From: Crossaster papposus
Lineage: Eukaryota > Echinodermata > Asteroidea > Velatida > Solasteridae
Length of the DNA: 64,000 bases
NCBI GenBank assembly: GCA_037893245.1
Contig: JBAIAA010000077.1
Location: 682,001 to 746,000 of the forward strand
Direction of reading: 5' to 3'
Part shown: piece after piece, positions 11,330-23,171 of the stretch
Position numbering within the stretch: the first letter of the stretch is position 1
Layout of the letters: each line of letters opens with the position of its first letter
Position numbers and translations under genes: made by a program
Notes under the pieces: model-generated
What the model saw: the letters and a program-made list of their open reading frames with translations, nothing else
Databases searched by the model: none
What the model was told of the DNA's origin: nothing

Positions 11330-11890
11330 ATCATAATTCATAAATACCTGGGACAGTTTAGGAATTCCTATTGGTCGAGAGCCCGTCACGTGTCCGGTAT
11401 TAAACGGACGATAAAGACAAGTGTTTAAAACCAGCTGGCAACAAAACCCTTTCGCTTTATACCCGTCCCCAGGGCTCACTTTATTTCCAACCGTACCTCG
11501 TCTCCAATAGTAAGAGCGGGTAGTGTTGGGCGCGTACAGCTCGACAACATGGGAACGAGGTTGCCAATGGCAGTAATAGTCTGGTTCATAGTAAATACGC
11601 TTTATTGCATGTATTGTGTAGAGTGACAGAGGCGGAAACATGTCATTTGACACACACAGAATGGCGAAACACCGAAATTTACTTGCAACAATTTTTCGGG
11701 ATTTTCGGGGCTTTGGGGGCTGAATTTTACCCAAAAAGTTATTTATGAATGGGACTAAATGTGTGTTTGGTCGGTATTAATCACTCTGTTTAATACCGCT
11801 TGGAGTCTGGGTGCTGATAATCAGCACCCAGACTCCAAGCGGTATTAAACAGAGTGATTAAAACCTCTCGAACACACATTTAGTCCCTTA
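11330..11890 (-). mobile_element. Foldback element, copy 2, carrying an open reading frame
   Basis: Inverted relative to copy 1 (3625-4260). Its hairpin (11752-11887) is simpler: one arm AATACCGCTTGGAGTCTGGG and its complement with almost no spacer, continuing outward to GGGACTAAATGTGTG / CACACATTTAGTCCC. The minus-strand open frame (11327-11734) keeps the same protein as copy 1 over about 100 residues (SNDMFPPLSLYTIHA, then ELYAPNTTRSYYWRRGTVGN). Two length differences between copies (10 and 8 bases) cancel to keep the frame. Both hairpins share the same arm asymmetry, so it is ancestral. Confidence 0.7.
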
Positions 11891-11891
11891 A

Positions 11892-12277
11892 AGGGATCGT
11901 ATACGTTTGGTAATTACTACAAAAATTAATGGCAATAAAAACTTACTTGGTAAGAAGTACAGCAGCTTTGGATAGTATAATGCATTTTTAGAAACTTTTC
12001 ACTTCGAAGTACTGCGATTATGGAAAAAGATATCACTTTTTATCCCAAAAAATTTGAATCTGAGAAGCGTTACTGCAGTGACGTTTCTCAGAGTGTGTAT
12101 TCCAATGCAGATTATTCTTCCCGCGTGGACATAACCGCTCCAGATTTTCGGCAATATCTCCAAAACGCTATCACCTTTTGAAATGAAATTTTTACAGGTT
12201 AGTTTTATGGTATATATCTAAACTATATAGGATTGAAACAAACAATGGGTTCCAATTACCAAACGTGTACGATCCCT
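11892..12277. mobile_element. MITE with TTAA target, AGGGATCGTATACG termini
   Basis: Flanked by TTAA at 11888-11891 and 12278-12281. Termini AGGGATCGTATACGTTTGGT and ACCAAACGTGTACGATCCCT are inverted copies. The 386-bp interior has no open frame. TTAA duplication fits piggyBac or Kolobok-type elements. Confidence 0.85.
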
Positions 12278-12281
12278 TTAA

Positions 12282-12592
12282 GAATGAGCAGGTTATATAC
12301 AATAGCGTTTAATATTGCTGGATAGGCCTAACCCAGAGCGTTACATATTATTAAAAGCATTTCAAATAGAATTGGAATGAATAGAAGTAGAAAAGGTTTA
12401 AATCTATGATTTATAGGTAGTTCAACATTTGTATTTATTGTCATTAACGTCACCCAATACTATTGATACTATGCGGTATGCAGTATACTCTTACTACTCA
12501 ATTCTCATAAGCCAGTGGTGTAGTAAATTGTAGTACATGTACTGTGTAATGTACTCCTAATGAATGCCCATAGGACGTTAGAGTTGTGTATG
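12282..12592. other. No gene seen
   Basis: AT-rich spacer with no recognised content between two TTAA MITEs. Confidence 0.6.
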
Positions 12593-12596
12593 TTAA

Positions 12597-14782
12597 AGGT
12601 AGGATTCACCATTGGTAATACCCCTGTCACACCGGAGTGCGATCTAACGGCAACCTTACTGCGATGCAGTTTTCATCAAAAACGCAGTGGAGTCGCCGAA
12701 AACTGGCAAAAAAAATCTTAAATCTATGAGGTAGGTAGCTCACAGTACGCTCTTGACTCGCTCACTGCGCTCTCACTACACTCTCACTGCGACCTATGCA
12801 TTCCTCGCCGCGCTCTCACTGCGCTCCCACTACGTTCTACGCGATCTCGCTGCGACCAAGACGACCTCACTACGACCTTACTACGCACTCACTACGTCCC
12901 CACTACGTTCTGTGCGTTTGTACCGCGTTCGCGCGGCGACTATAAATACAGCGAGCTCGATGTTGCTGGATATTTGCTATCTGTTGTACAATTATTATGT
13001 TCTGCCTCTCTACAGCCGTGGTAATACCCCTGTCACACCGGAGCTACGCTGCTGTTGCGCTCCCACGGCAACTAAACAAACTTGCAAAACGCAGTAGAAG
13101 CGCAGTAGGATCGCCAAGAGCGTAGTGTGAACGCATTGGAGTCTACCTAGGTCGTGGGAGGGTCTCCATGGTCGCCAAACCTCGGCGATTGTTTTGAGCC
13201 TGCTCAAAACAATCGCAGAGGGTCGGCGACCTGGTCCAAAACGCAGTGGGAGCGCTGTGAGAGCGTAGTGGGATCTCAAAGAACGTACTTGGGACGTCGT
13301 GACGTCTACCTGAGCGTGTCATGATCGTAGCAAGAGCGAGTTGGTATCGCCGTCTGCCCAATATGCGACTGAAGTACGTCTGAAGTACGACCACTGTACG
13401 CTTGTCACGCTCTCACTACGCTCTTACCGCACTCCTACTGCGCTTCTACTACGTCGTATGGGGCTTCTTAACGCTCATACTGCGTCCACACGTGGCTGCC
13501 AGTACGACTATGGCGCCCCTAATGCGTCCATGGCGATGTTACGGAGCTTCCTGTGCGTTCACAGTGCGATTATACTGCGATTATACTGCGTGTATAGTAC
13601 GTTCTGACTTTGACATGCGTAATGGCCACAAATGGTATAAATGCAGCCTATATCCTCCACACAACATACTAATGTGCATCTCCTCTTCACCATGGATGTA
13701 GAGAGGCAGAACATAATAATTGTACAACAGATAGAAAATATCCAGCAACATCGAGCTAGCTGTATTTATAGTCGCCGCGCGAACGCAGTACAAACGCACA
13801 GAACGTAGTGTGGACGTAGTAAGAGCGTAGTAAGGTCGTACCGAGGTCGTAGCGAGGTCGCCTTGGTCGCAGCGAGATCGCGTAGAGCGTATAGTGGGAG
13901 CGCAGTGAGAGCGCGGCGATGATCAAACTGGGAACGCATAGGTCGCAGTGAGAGTGTAGTGAGAGCGCAGTGAGCGAGTCAAGAGCGTATTGTGAGCTAC
14001 CTACATGTACCACATAGATTTCAGGATTTTTTGGCAACCCCACTGCGTTTTTGATGAAAACTGCATCGCAGTAAGGTCGCTGTGGGATTGCACACCGGTC
14101 TGACCGGGGTATCAGTCGCAGATTGGGCAGACGGCGATACCAACTCGCTCTTGCTACGATCATGACACGCTCAGGTAGACTTCACTACGTCCGTAGTACG
14201 TTCTTTGAGATCCCACTACGCTCTCACTGCGTTTTGGACCAGGTCGCCGACCCTCCGCGATTGTTTTGAGCAGGCTCAAAACAATCGCCGAGGTTAGGCG
14301 ACCATGGAGACCCTCCCACGACCTAGGTAGACTCCACTACGTTCCCACTACGCTCTTGGCGATCCTACTGCGCTTCTACTGCATTTTTCAACTTTTTTAG
14401 TCGCCGTGGGAGCGCAACGGCAGCGTAGCTCCGGTGTGACAGGGGTATAACTGTTCGAATTATCATTGATGGGTGGATTTTGGGGGGTTGTTTTTTATAG
14501 TAAATATCGTTTAACTGACCTGTCCGAAGTTTTACAATCATGAATGCTAAGAAAAAAATCAAAACAAAACCAGCTTTTGTTCGTTTTGTACTGGCGTCGG
14601 GCAGTTATTCTTGTTGTTGTTTTTTTTTTTTTTTAATTCGATTTTTCGGAACAATTACAGGATATCTAGGGCAATCATTTTGCCGGATGCCTAGAATCCT
14701 TATTTACTTTCAAACAAGTAAGATATTTCTTAATAAGTCGTTAGTAAATATTTTCGATATCTGCAAATGGCATATCCTACCT
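12597..14782. mobile_element. TTAA MITE family B, copy 1, split by a Harbinger-like composite
   Basis: Left end AGGTAGGATTCACCATTGG (TTAA at 12593-12596) and right end GCAAATGGCATATCCTACCT (TTAA at 14783-14786) are the two ends of one family B MITE. The insertion at 12619-14447 falls inside its word GGTAATTGCTTGAATT, known uninterrupted from copy 2 at 15542. The family has at least five copies here. Confidence 0.85.
12619..14447. mobile_element. Interlocked PIF/Harbinger-like composite (two inverted-repeat elements)
   Basis: Outer ends TACCCCTGTCACACCGGAG / CTCCGGTGTGACAGGGGTA are flanked by TAA on both sides (12616-12618, 14448-14450), the TWA target of PIF/Harbinger. Four arms are present in the order X-left 12619-13021, Y-left 13025-13370, X-right 13689-14111, Y-right 14113-14447, where X-right complements X-left and Y-right complements Y-left. 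Both arms are built from short variants of GAGCGTAGTGGG / CTCACTGCGCTC. X-right ends in a decayed terminus (CCGGTCTGACCGGGGTA) flanked by TCA. No transposase is seen; open frames here are by-products of the GC-rich subrepeats. Confidence 0.8.
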
Positions 14783-14786
14783 TTAA

Positions 14787-15537
14787 TGGGAGCGATTGTG
14801 ATTATACAAACGCTACCCTGTGTGTTATTGTTCGTGGGCTAAATTTTCTGATCATTTTGAGATAACTTATGATGATAACTAAAGATGATTATATGCAAAT
14901 GTTGATAGTGGTATACACAATTACACAGAGTTTAGGCCCAAATTGAACCAAATCTCATTTAAAGATAACGCTCAAGGTACGCGCAATTCGTGCATATTGT
15001 CCTACTGCTCCATAGAGAAGCACAATAATAATAATAAATATAATATAATAGTAAATTCTTATATAGCGCCAAATCCGTCAAAAAGTGACGCTCAAGGCGT
15101 CATTTAAAATGTTCATTTAAAACCCAATAAATATTTCACAAAAACAAATTATCCAAAAAGAAATCGTAATTGCAATTACATTCACATCATAAAATAAAAT
15201 ATAACAAATTACAAAATAAAAATTTGAATTATTACTACTAATAATAATGTAATAACAATTTAAAATGTATATTAAATGCGCATTTTCCATGGCCAAATGC
15301 GCATTACATAAAAATTAACTGCATATACTTTAAAAATAACAAACCCAAAAGACACAGAGATTTGTATACAAAGTAATTGTATCACGTCACATCACCCCTC
15401 CAGTGCCTAGACCGCAGTATAGGGGATACGTCTGTCCTGCCAACAGCGAGACAATAATACTTGAGACAAACCCTGCTGGCATCGGTGATGTCTCGATCTT
15501 TCACTGAGACAGACGCCTCTAACCCTAACCTACGTAA
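14787..15537 (-). other. Spacer with LINE/SINE-type 3' tail
   Basis: On the minus strand 15021-15100 reads CGCCTTGAGCGTCAC ... GGCGCTATATAAG followed by an ATT-rich tail, the usual 3' end of CR1-like LINEs and their SINEs. The rest is AT-rich with no gene. Confidence 0.5.
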
Positions 15538-15541
15538 TTAA

Positions 15542-15846
15542 AGGTAGGATACACCATTGGTAATTGCTTGAATTATCATGAATGGGTGGATTTGGGTGTT
15601 GTATTTTATAGTAAATATTGTTTAACTGACCTGTTCGAAGTTTTACAATCATAGATACCGAGAAAAGCACGAAAAACAGCGTTTGTTTTCAACCGACGTC
15701 GAGCAGTTATTCTTATGTTATTTTTGTTTTTTCGCGAGCGCCAGATGGCGATCGCTGATTTTTTTTTATAAATTATATTTTGTTGAATAATTACAGGATA
15801 CTTAGCGCAATAATGTTGCTTGATGCCTAGAATCATATTTACCGCC
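15542..15846. mobile_element. TTAA MITE family B, copy 2 (right end missing)
   Basis: Begins AGGTAGGATACACCATTGG after TTAA (15538-15541) and follows the family consensus through ATTACAGGATACTTAGCGC. The right terminus is absent; a CR1 fragment begins at once. Confidence 0.8.
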
Positions 15847-16800
15847 GGGATAATCTAAAAAGAGTCCGTTGTTCGCTGACCTAGGATGATGGTTTCTTTC
15901 TTAACGGTAACAAGGTGCTGTAAGTATCTTAGAGAAAGACCGTGAATGGCTTTGAACGTTAGTCAAAATTATTCCTGTATAAAACAGGTAACCAGTACAG
16001 TTGATGTAATATTTGTGTTATGTGTTCGAACCTGTACGTGTTGGTAATAAGTCCAGCTGCAGCATTCAGGACCCTTTTGTATTTGTGTTATCTGTGCCAC
16101 GGGCAGACCATACAATAGACTATTACAATAATCCAGACGGCGAGTCACAAATGCGTGAATCAACACTGAAAGAGAATCACAAGACAGGAATTCATTAATG
16201 GTTTAATATTGTGAAGGTGGCAAAATGCTGCAGAACAAGCCTTGGTATTAGTTGTAATTTCCGAGTCGAACCATGACACCAAATTTACAACGATGTGGAA
16301 GGACGAACGAATATCAGAATCGCCCACGGTGATGTTAAAAAATGTTTATTTTCTGCAACGGCGATCAAGAACTCACTCTTGGTGTCATGGATTATGAGTC
16401 TGTCATGCAACATTCACTTCCTGATGTCCCGGATGAAACTCTCCATTGCAGCTACAGTTGTTTGACAGGCCAGGGGTATCGCCAGGTCTAAAAGACACAT
16501 ACAGCTATGTCTCATCTGCATAACATTGAGCATCAGGTAAATGGTCTTCAATGATGGCAAATCTGGAAGCATAAACAGTTAATAAAAGTGGTCCTATACA
16601 AGATCCTTGAGGAACACCACAGATGAGATCAAACCTCTCTGACAGAGTACCTTGAATAGACACGTTGGCTCATACCAGGCAGATAGGATGAAAACCAGTC
16701 CAGGGTCTTTCAAGAGATTCCAACTTTAGACTGCAGGCATTGCAAAAGAATGGTGTGATCGACAGTGTCGAAGGCTGTACTTAGGTAAAAAAGAAAACAA
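15847..16800 (-). mobile_element. CR1-like LINE fragment
   Basis: Minus-strand text includes LIHAFVTRRLDYCNSLLYGL (the conserved HAFVTSRLDYCNSLLYG box), upstream NKHFLTSPWA-like and SMESFIRDIRK-like segments, and further upstream FDTVDHTILLQCLQSKVG. The order is that of CR1/L2 ORF2 from RT domain to the post-RT box. Several frameshifts; dead copy. Confidence 0.8.
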
Positions 16801-16924
16801 GCAAAGTGACATGCTTGAAGTTCATCTTCAGCTAGAGACAGTGTAATGTGCACACATTAATGGGTTTACGAAGTTGTCATTTTGGATAATTACTATGTTC
16901 ACATAATTATTCAGTCACTTATAA

Positions 16925-17118
16925 GCTTTAGAAAATGTTATTGAAGTAAGGATATGTAAGTAGAATCACCAAAATAAACTTTTTTTAAAAATTAAAAATA
17001 ATAATATACCTAAATATAGGAAAGAATAAATTACGCGGCAGGGATTAACGATTTATGCAAATTAGTCATATTTCCAAAAGTTGAATTTTTTTAGATGTTT
17101 AGTATGTCATTCCAGGGA
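16925..17118 (+). repeat. 190-bp dispersed direct repeat, copy 1
   Basis: From GCTTTAGAAAATGTTATTGA to AGTATGTCATTCCAGGGACC, matching 23172-23385 in the same orientation with small indels. Not seen elsewhere in the window. Confidence 0.7.
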
Positions 17119-17879
17119 CCCAATAGAAGTGCACTCTGGTAAAAAATATTCTATTGCAATTTTTGTGAGGTCAAAAAAAAAAAAAAAAGTATTTTCCCTG
17201 GACTACTTAGTTGTAGCGGTAATCGTGTATAAAGTTGGAAAGTTTTTCTCTGTTCATTTCATCTGAAACGATGGCGTGAAGCAATCGACCTCAGGTAGAA
17301 CGAAACTCGCATCCTAATTGATTGTCTATATAATATGCTAGTTCCATGGAAATGTCGGGCCATTTCGGAGCTTCACTTGCACTCGGAAATAAAAGACCAT
17401 TTTGACACACCAATAGAATATATGTATAACACGGAGATTGCATCAAGACGGTAAGCAATATTAAAGTAACAATTTGTTAAATTTTAAAGCGTGATCGAAA
17501 CGAGCCTGGATAATTCTAGAATCCATCTGAGGTAGGCTTATTTAATCTCGCGTCAGTGATCATTTTCGTTCTCACACAAGTACGCGATGTAAAAACAAAA
17601 GCGATCAAACAAGGAGACCTAGGAACGAAAATCCGGATGTAAATTTGCTGTCTTACAAAGTTTCACTGAAATCGGAGTTTCCCACATAAATTGCTCCCAA
17701 AAATTGTGATTCAGACTTGGGACAAATTTAAAGTTCGTACGATTTATGATACGTGTGAGAGAACATCGGGTTCTTAATACGTGTGGAGAAACATTAGAGC
17801 CTTTCAATGCAATTTTCATTAAAAAGTAATTTTCGCGTCAGAACGTTGATGCTTTTCTGCCGGGCACCCGACGATATTA
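17119..17879. other. No gene seen
   Basis: No recognised gene or repeat; includes an A16 run near 17176. Confidence 0.5.
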
Positions 17880-18124
17880 GGGACCATTAAATTTAATACG
17901 CATACGGGATACGCATGCGGCTCTCGGGAAAGGTCGCCTATTAAATCACCATTTTGTGTGATAATTTCATCAGTGCGACATTATACAGTTCAACATTTTG
18001 AAATGAGATGTACATTGAAGTTAGTGTACAAGATGATATAATAACGCAAAATGCTAATTTAATAGGCGACTTTTTCGCGCCGCATAATATGTATCCCGTA
18101 CGCGTATCGACATAAAATGGTCTC
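17880..18124. mobile_element. Foldback MITE, GGGACCATT family
   Basis: Left arm GACCATTAAATTTAATACGC then GCATACGGGATAC, and inside it GTCGCCTATTAAAT; the right arm is the complement (ATTTAATAGGCGAC, GTATCCCGTACGCG, AAAATGGTC). About 245 bp, no coding capacity. Confidence 0.75.
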
Positions 18125-19378
18125 TATATTGGTTACATACTCTACGAGTGTAATTTATTTATATTTTGTTTGCATTTTTTGCAAAACTTTGTACAACATG
18201 TTTACTTCTTATTGGAAGTTTAACAAAAACAAAATAATTGGACAATACAACTTTAACCAACAATTGGTCTGTAGTAATAGTAAACGTAATAATAATACCT
18301 CCAAATAAGCACTTGGGGAGACAATCCCATAGAGATGTACACAAACTTAAAACAGTCCCAACTTGTTTACCCTAACCCTTTTCTCTAAGATCTTCTAGAT
18401 TTATGCTATTTAGACCAAAATCTGTCGTTTTTGGACAAAAATAACTCCCAAATATTGTTTTTTAGGGTAGCTAGACACTTAGGGAGACACTGAAATGTCT
18501 CCCTAAGTGCCACTGTCTCCTTATTACCTAAAAATTTACGCTAATTTGTCTCTCCAAAACTTTGTTGGGGGGGGGGCAAATGAATTTTACCAGAGGTTGG
18601 TAAAAAAACTGTGTATATAGTTATAACAGACCATGTATGTTGGTTACATGAACATACATCGGCGCTTTAGACATGGGCGTAACTAATTCCCAGCCCTTCA
18701 TTTTCTTACCTTCATAACCGTATTTTTTAAAGCTGTGATTTATGTGTATGTCTGGTGCATTACGGTGCATTACACAGAAGATGAACAAGTGTAAGCTCAT
18801 AAAAACCCGCGGAGTTGACACATGTAATAACTTGGGTTACTCATCAAACAATATCCCTACTCAACCAAGTACCCCTCGTGTATCCTGCCTTCCGAGTCTG
18901 TCGATCAGCTTGAAATCCCCATTAAAGGTACTGATGCCATCCGTTTTCGTGTGGTATCCGCTGTGTATACATAAGATTTCCGAAAGAATTGTACATGAAA
19001 ATTATTTGCAAATTTATTATATTTTTGAATGTGTAAATGGTTGGATTTTATGTAGATTCTTAAAGAATCTGCATAAATATATTTACCTATAAATATATGC
19101 TTAATACATTTATATTTATGCAACAAACAAACGGTGAAAAATAACGATACTTAATAATGTTGAATAAAAACACTTCCCTAATAAGTGGGACATGTAGGCT
19201 ATATATTTTGACCAATAGACGGGTAATGTCACAACAACTAATTGTTGAGTAACAATATTCCTTTAAAAAGTAGTAAACATCGTCGCCCAATGCCGTTGGG
19301 AAATAAGCCCAACGGTGTAGGCAGTTGATAATTCAATCATCTTTGGCTAAACATTGGGAAAATTCCCATTTTTGTGCA
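18125..19378. other. No gene seen
   Basis: AT-rich. Contains a tight hairpin at 18476-18509 (14-bp perfect arms CACTTAGGGAGACA, six-base loop) and a G10 run at 18567-18576. No gene. Confidence 0.5.
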
Positions 19379-19595
19379 GTATAGACGATGTGCCCTCTGA
19401 CGTCACGTGTTTACATCTGTATTCAAATGTACCCGGCAGTGATGCGCACCCATCATGTTTTACATAACATTTGCTTAAAGAGTGACGTCGCAGGTCTGAT
19501 GTCATATCTTAACCAAATTTATGTAAAACATGATGCGTGTGCATATTGACGGACACATTTGAATACAGATGTAAACAGAGGCACATCGTCTATAC
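19379..19595. mobile_element. Foldback MITE, TATAGACGATGTGCC termini
   Basis: Arms GTATAGACGATGTGCC, GTTTACATCTGTATTCAAAT and CATGTTTTACATAA are all repeated as complements on the right side, ending GGCACATCGTCTATAC. The centre holds AGTGACGTCGCAGG. Confidence 0.75.
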
Positions 19596-19604
19596 GGAAT
19601 AGCC

Positions 19605-19695
19605 GATGTAGCGCCTTGAGCACCCGTCTGTTGGATAGTAACATGCGCTTTATAAAAATAATTATTATTATATATTATTAGTAGTATATTATTAT
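19605..19695 (+). mobile_element. CR1/SINE-type 3' tail
   Basis: TAGCGCCTTGAGCACCCGTC followed by ATGCGCTTTATAAAAATAAT and ATT repeats, the same tail as the LINE at 33680-34718 and the SINE at 57869-58230. Confidence 0.65.
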
Positions 19696-20332
19696 TACGG
19701 AGTATTTGTTCGAAAATTAAATAAAATAATACTCTACTCCAGAACATCAAAATAACTCGTGCATACGATGTGTTTTTCCCCGTGCATGCCCCGTGCTCTG
19801 TGCGCGATTCCAAACACGGATTGCATTATTATTTTCACACGTGTTGCCAGTGAAGGAAATCCTGGATCCAATGTGATTTATAGTGCGGGACATTAAGTCT
19901 GTATCCTCGAGAAACCATGAACCTAGAGGTGAATTAAATAACTCTTGATGGCGTGTTGCAAGGCGGTGTCCATGGCCGTTTTAGTATCACCTTCCAACAC
20001 CGAATACTCGGACGGTCGGAGAAGTAATCGAAGTCTGTATTCGGATTCCAAAAAAGCTAGCTAACAAGGCTGGCCTTGGTACTAGTCGTTTCCTTGTGGT
20101 CTGTAAAATAAAGGTTGAAATGGTTTCCATTTCCGCAAGTGTCAGTGTTGGAAAATGGCCCTTTTTTGCTCTCTCTTTTTTTTTTACATTATCCTCAAGC
20201 TCTGCCTGGTCATGGGCACTAATATACATTTGTACTTAAAAGCGGTAATGGCGGTCAACAATGGTAATGTTGATTGTTAACCACCCTCTCCCTCCTCCCC
20301 CCGATGGCGGCATATTTTTGTCTTAGGATTGT
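19696..20332. other. No gene seen
   Basis: No recognised coding or repeat structure. Confidence 0.5.
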
Positions 20333-20491
20333 TACACCCTAAAAAACGATTAGTTCAAATAACCAACCGATAACCAATAATTTTGGTCAATTTTAACAAC
20401 CCCCCCCCCCCATAATTTTTTTTTTTAAAGTCGAAATAACAAATACTATTGGTAATTTTAACAAAAATATTGGTCAAAATAACCAATATAT

Positions 20492-21430
20492 ACAGGGTAT
20501 ATCCACGGGAAAATGTCCCACTTTGAAAAATTGCCCTTTAATTAATATTATGTAATTTTTTGCAAATCCTTTTGCATAGGTTGATAGACAATGGTTCAGT
20601 GGTTTTTTTTGTGCAATTGCACATACTCAACATGTCACGCACGAGTGAGCACAGGCTAATTACGTAAACTGCGATACATCTGTTTTGCTTTTTCAGGAAA
20701 TTACCTTAACCCTTTGCTCTCCAGGTGGCTAGCATTTTTTTGCTGTCGTAAGCATTTACTTGCTACTTGCCTGTTATCTGCCTTCTAAGGGTTTAATCCA
20801 AGTCATTGAGGTTGGGAGACGTGCCAAGATGACAGGGAAAGTGCACTCACTGTTCTGTTATTTTATGTTATGTAATCAATGAATGGATGTCCCCAGAATG
20901 GTGCAACGCCAGGTGTTTGCACTTTCTTGAACTCAGCACATCCCTTGACACATTTCAGTTCAACTCAAATGTACGGACCTTTCCTCAGTTGTTAAATCAT
21001 AATGAATTTCAAGCAAATGGAATAAATTTCCGCATAACGGCAGAAGTCAATGTTCTCAGAGGGGACAGAGCTTCGATCCGGCGTGCAGTGTACGATATGC
21101 CAGGAAAGAAATGGTGGACAAAATGGAGGAGTTAAAGGGTTAATATAAAAGTAATGGCAATTTGTGATAGACAAAGGGCATATTTAACGTTGTTTCTCAT
21201 GGTCTCAGATCCTGTTTTCAACCCAGCACTTTTTCGCGAAAAACAGATGTATTGCAATTGACGTAATTAGCCTGTGCTCACTCATGCGTGATATTTTGAG
21301 TATGTGCATGTACACACACAAAAAGCACTGAACCATTGTCTATCAACCTATATAAAAGGATTTTCAAAAAAGTATAGAATATTAATTTTAGAGCAATTTT
21401 TCAAAGTGGGACATATTTTTTTAACCCTGT
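20492..21430. mobile_element. Middle element of the nest (ACAGGGT termini, ~200-bp inverted repeats)
   Basis: Left arm 20492-20700 and right arm 21220-21430 are complementary over about 200 bp, including AAAATGTCCCACTTTGAAAA, TAGGTTGATAGACAATGGTT and GTGAGCACAGGCTAATTACG. The TACAGGGT end resembles mariner-type termini; the assignment is tentative. Confidence 0.75.
20710..21139. mobile_element. Inner piggyBac-like MITE
   Basis: Flanked by TTAA (20706-20709 and 21140-21143). Ends CCCTTTGCTCTCC and GGAGTTAAAGGG are short inverted repeats typical of piggyBac. The 82-codon frame at 20887-21135 has no recognised domain and stops at the right terminus; it is probably not a gene. Confidence 0.75.
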
Positions 21431-21629
21431 GTATTGGTTGGAAAAATTGGTTATTTTCAACTAATCTGTTTATAGGGTGTAGGGGTTATTATTATAAATG
21501 AAGGGTCATGATTAATAAGTAGTTTTAAATATGACACTAATGATATTGTTATTGCTCAGTAAACTAGTTACATGTATGCACACTATATCACAGAAGTATT
21601 TATACAAATTGTTTCTGTTGACCTCCCAT

Positions 21630-21765
21630 GGCAGCTTAGTAGATAATGGGTTGGGTTATAGATACATAGTAAGATCTGAGGTTCGAATCCTGCCAGGGTT
21701 CGTTTTTTATTGCCGGGAAATTTTGTCTCCAAAATCATTGTCAGGGTGAGTTTAATTTAAGAGAA
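21630..21765 (+). mobile_element. tRNA-headed SINE fragment
   Basis: A-box-like TGGCAGCTTAGTAGAT and a perfect B-box GGTTCGAATCC 60 bases later, as in tRNA-derived SINE heads. The acceptor stem does not pair, so it is not a tRNA gene. Confidence 0.6.
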
Positions 21766-22027
21766 AGCACGGCTTCGAGAATCGATATGCTTGGATCATG
21801 TTATTTCACAGACAGTACACAAATATCTGATATAGTATGGCTCAACCGGAAAATAGTTTTTGTTTTTACATTTTTACTTACATATTATAGAACAGTTATT
21901 TGTCAAAAATCCACTCACATAATATCAGTCATGAAATGATTTGGCCCGATATTAACTTGTGTTTCTGCTTGTGCGTCGTGGGCAAAAAGACAACCGCGAT
22001 GCACTGCGGAAAACTGCGTTATATGCT

Positions 22028-22328
22028 TCGTTCCAATCGCGTCGTGTTTATTGTGTTCACCGTGAATTACTCCATGTTCACGAGTGGGTTGCATTCCAAA
22101 CGCTACCCACCAAGACGCACGCGCACAGTCGAGTTAGTCGTGCGGTAAGGATATTCTTTATCGCGCAAGAACTCGTACGTAAACCAACACGCATGCGCAA
22201 GTATTTCATTGTTTGTTTGTATTCCACCTCGAGTTCACCACTGGTGAACACGAGTTACCAGGCGATTAGAACGCCATTATACGACTCGTGGACTCGTGAA
22301 CATGATAAACACGACGCGATTAGAACGC
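22028..22328. mobile_element. Foldback MITE, AATCGCGTCGTGTTTAT arms
   Basis: TTCCAATCGCGTCGTGTTTAT at the left is complementary to ATAAACACGACGCGATTAGAA at the right, with GTTCAC/GTGAAC words continuing inward. Confidence 0.6.
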
Positions 22329-23171
22329 AGCAATATTGTGATGGTCTGTGCACGCCGCGCTTGCGCGGACTTGTTCCGCCATATTGATTTTGCGTAAATG
22401 GCAATTTTTTTTTTTACTTTATGCCCCCATCACACCAAACTAGTTCTCACTACGTTCTTGAAAATGTTGCCCAACGGGCTCAAACTGTGTGCGAACGGAG
22501 TGGACGTAGTAGCAACTGTTAACGGTCTTTTTACAAACTTCATGGACGGGCCCAGACGGGAAGGGTGCTTCAGAACTTCGAGCCTACTCAAAATTTTCGG
22601 GCGGTCATCCCGTTCTGCAATTAGACGGAGTGACAATGTATACTTAAAACGAGATGGACGTACTACAAACTGAATTGCCGTATACTTCGATCCTACTAGG
22701 GACGGGGCTTCGGGCTCTTCGGGTAGTTTGGCTGCTTTCCCACGGCCCGTCTTAGTTCCCGATCCACTCCTCCTTTGAGGCGTGATGCTCGTATGTCGAT
22801 GTCGGAAGTGTTGATCTGCACTCGTTGTTTGCACTGATGGTATGACCTACAGCACAGAGTGTACTCTAAGGCGGGGCCATAGACTAGAGCTAAACAAGTT
22901 GAGCAATGACGGGCTCCACGTCAATTACAATTTGCTGGTAACAAATTGTCATTTTCAGTCGCTACGCCACATCTTACGCCGCCCAAATTGACTGCGCAAG
23001 CTACGCCATAATTTGTTGTGTAGCCGCGTACTTACGCACTGTCACATTTTCGTGAAACTGTCGTAAGCAAAATGTTGCGCGCGCAGCAAACCAAAGAGGC
23101 GCAGCTTACGCAATATTTTGTGACGCAAGCGAGTTTTGACCTCAAACAAATTGCAACAATTTTGTTTTAAC
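22329..23171. other. GC-rich non-genic stretch
   Basis: 22427-22860 has a Harbinger-MITE-like start (CCCCCATCACACCAAAC) and CACTACGTTC words like those at 12.6-14.4 kb but no matching right end was found. 22880-23170 contains many TTACGCA/TACGCC words without a clean repeat. No gene. Confidence 0.4.

Larger units (their letters stand above)
20333..21481. mobile_element. Outer MITE of a three-level nest (TACACCCTA termini)
   Basis: Left end TACACCCTAAAAAACGATTA and right end TAATCTGTTTATAGGGTGTA are inverted copies, continuing into AGTTCAAATAACCAA / TTGGTTATTTTCAACT. It contains the element 20492-21430. Confidence 0.7.

Noticed and set aside
12753-14163. Several 80-135 codon frames in the interlocked repeat
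   Set aside because: They arise from GC-rich subrepeats present on both strands and show no protein family.
20887-21135. piggyBac transposase fragment
   Set aside because: The frame lies in a piggyBac-like MITE but contains no recognisable DDE domain motif.
21630-21720. Functional tRNA gene
   Set aside because: Only A- and B-box words; no cloverleaf with paired acceptor stem.
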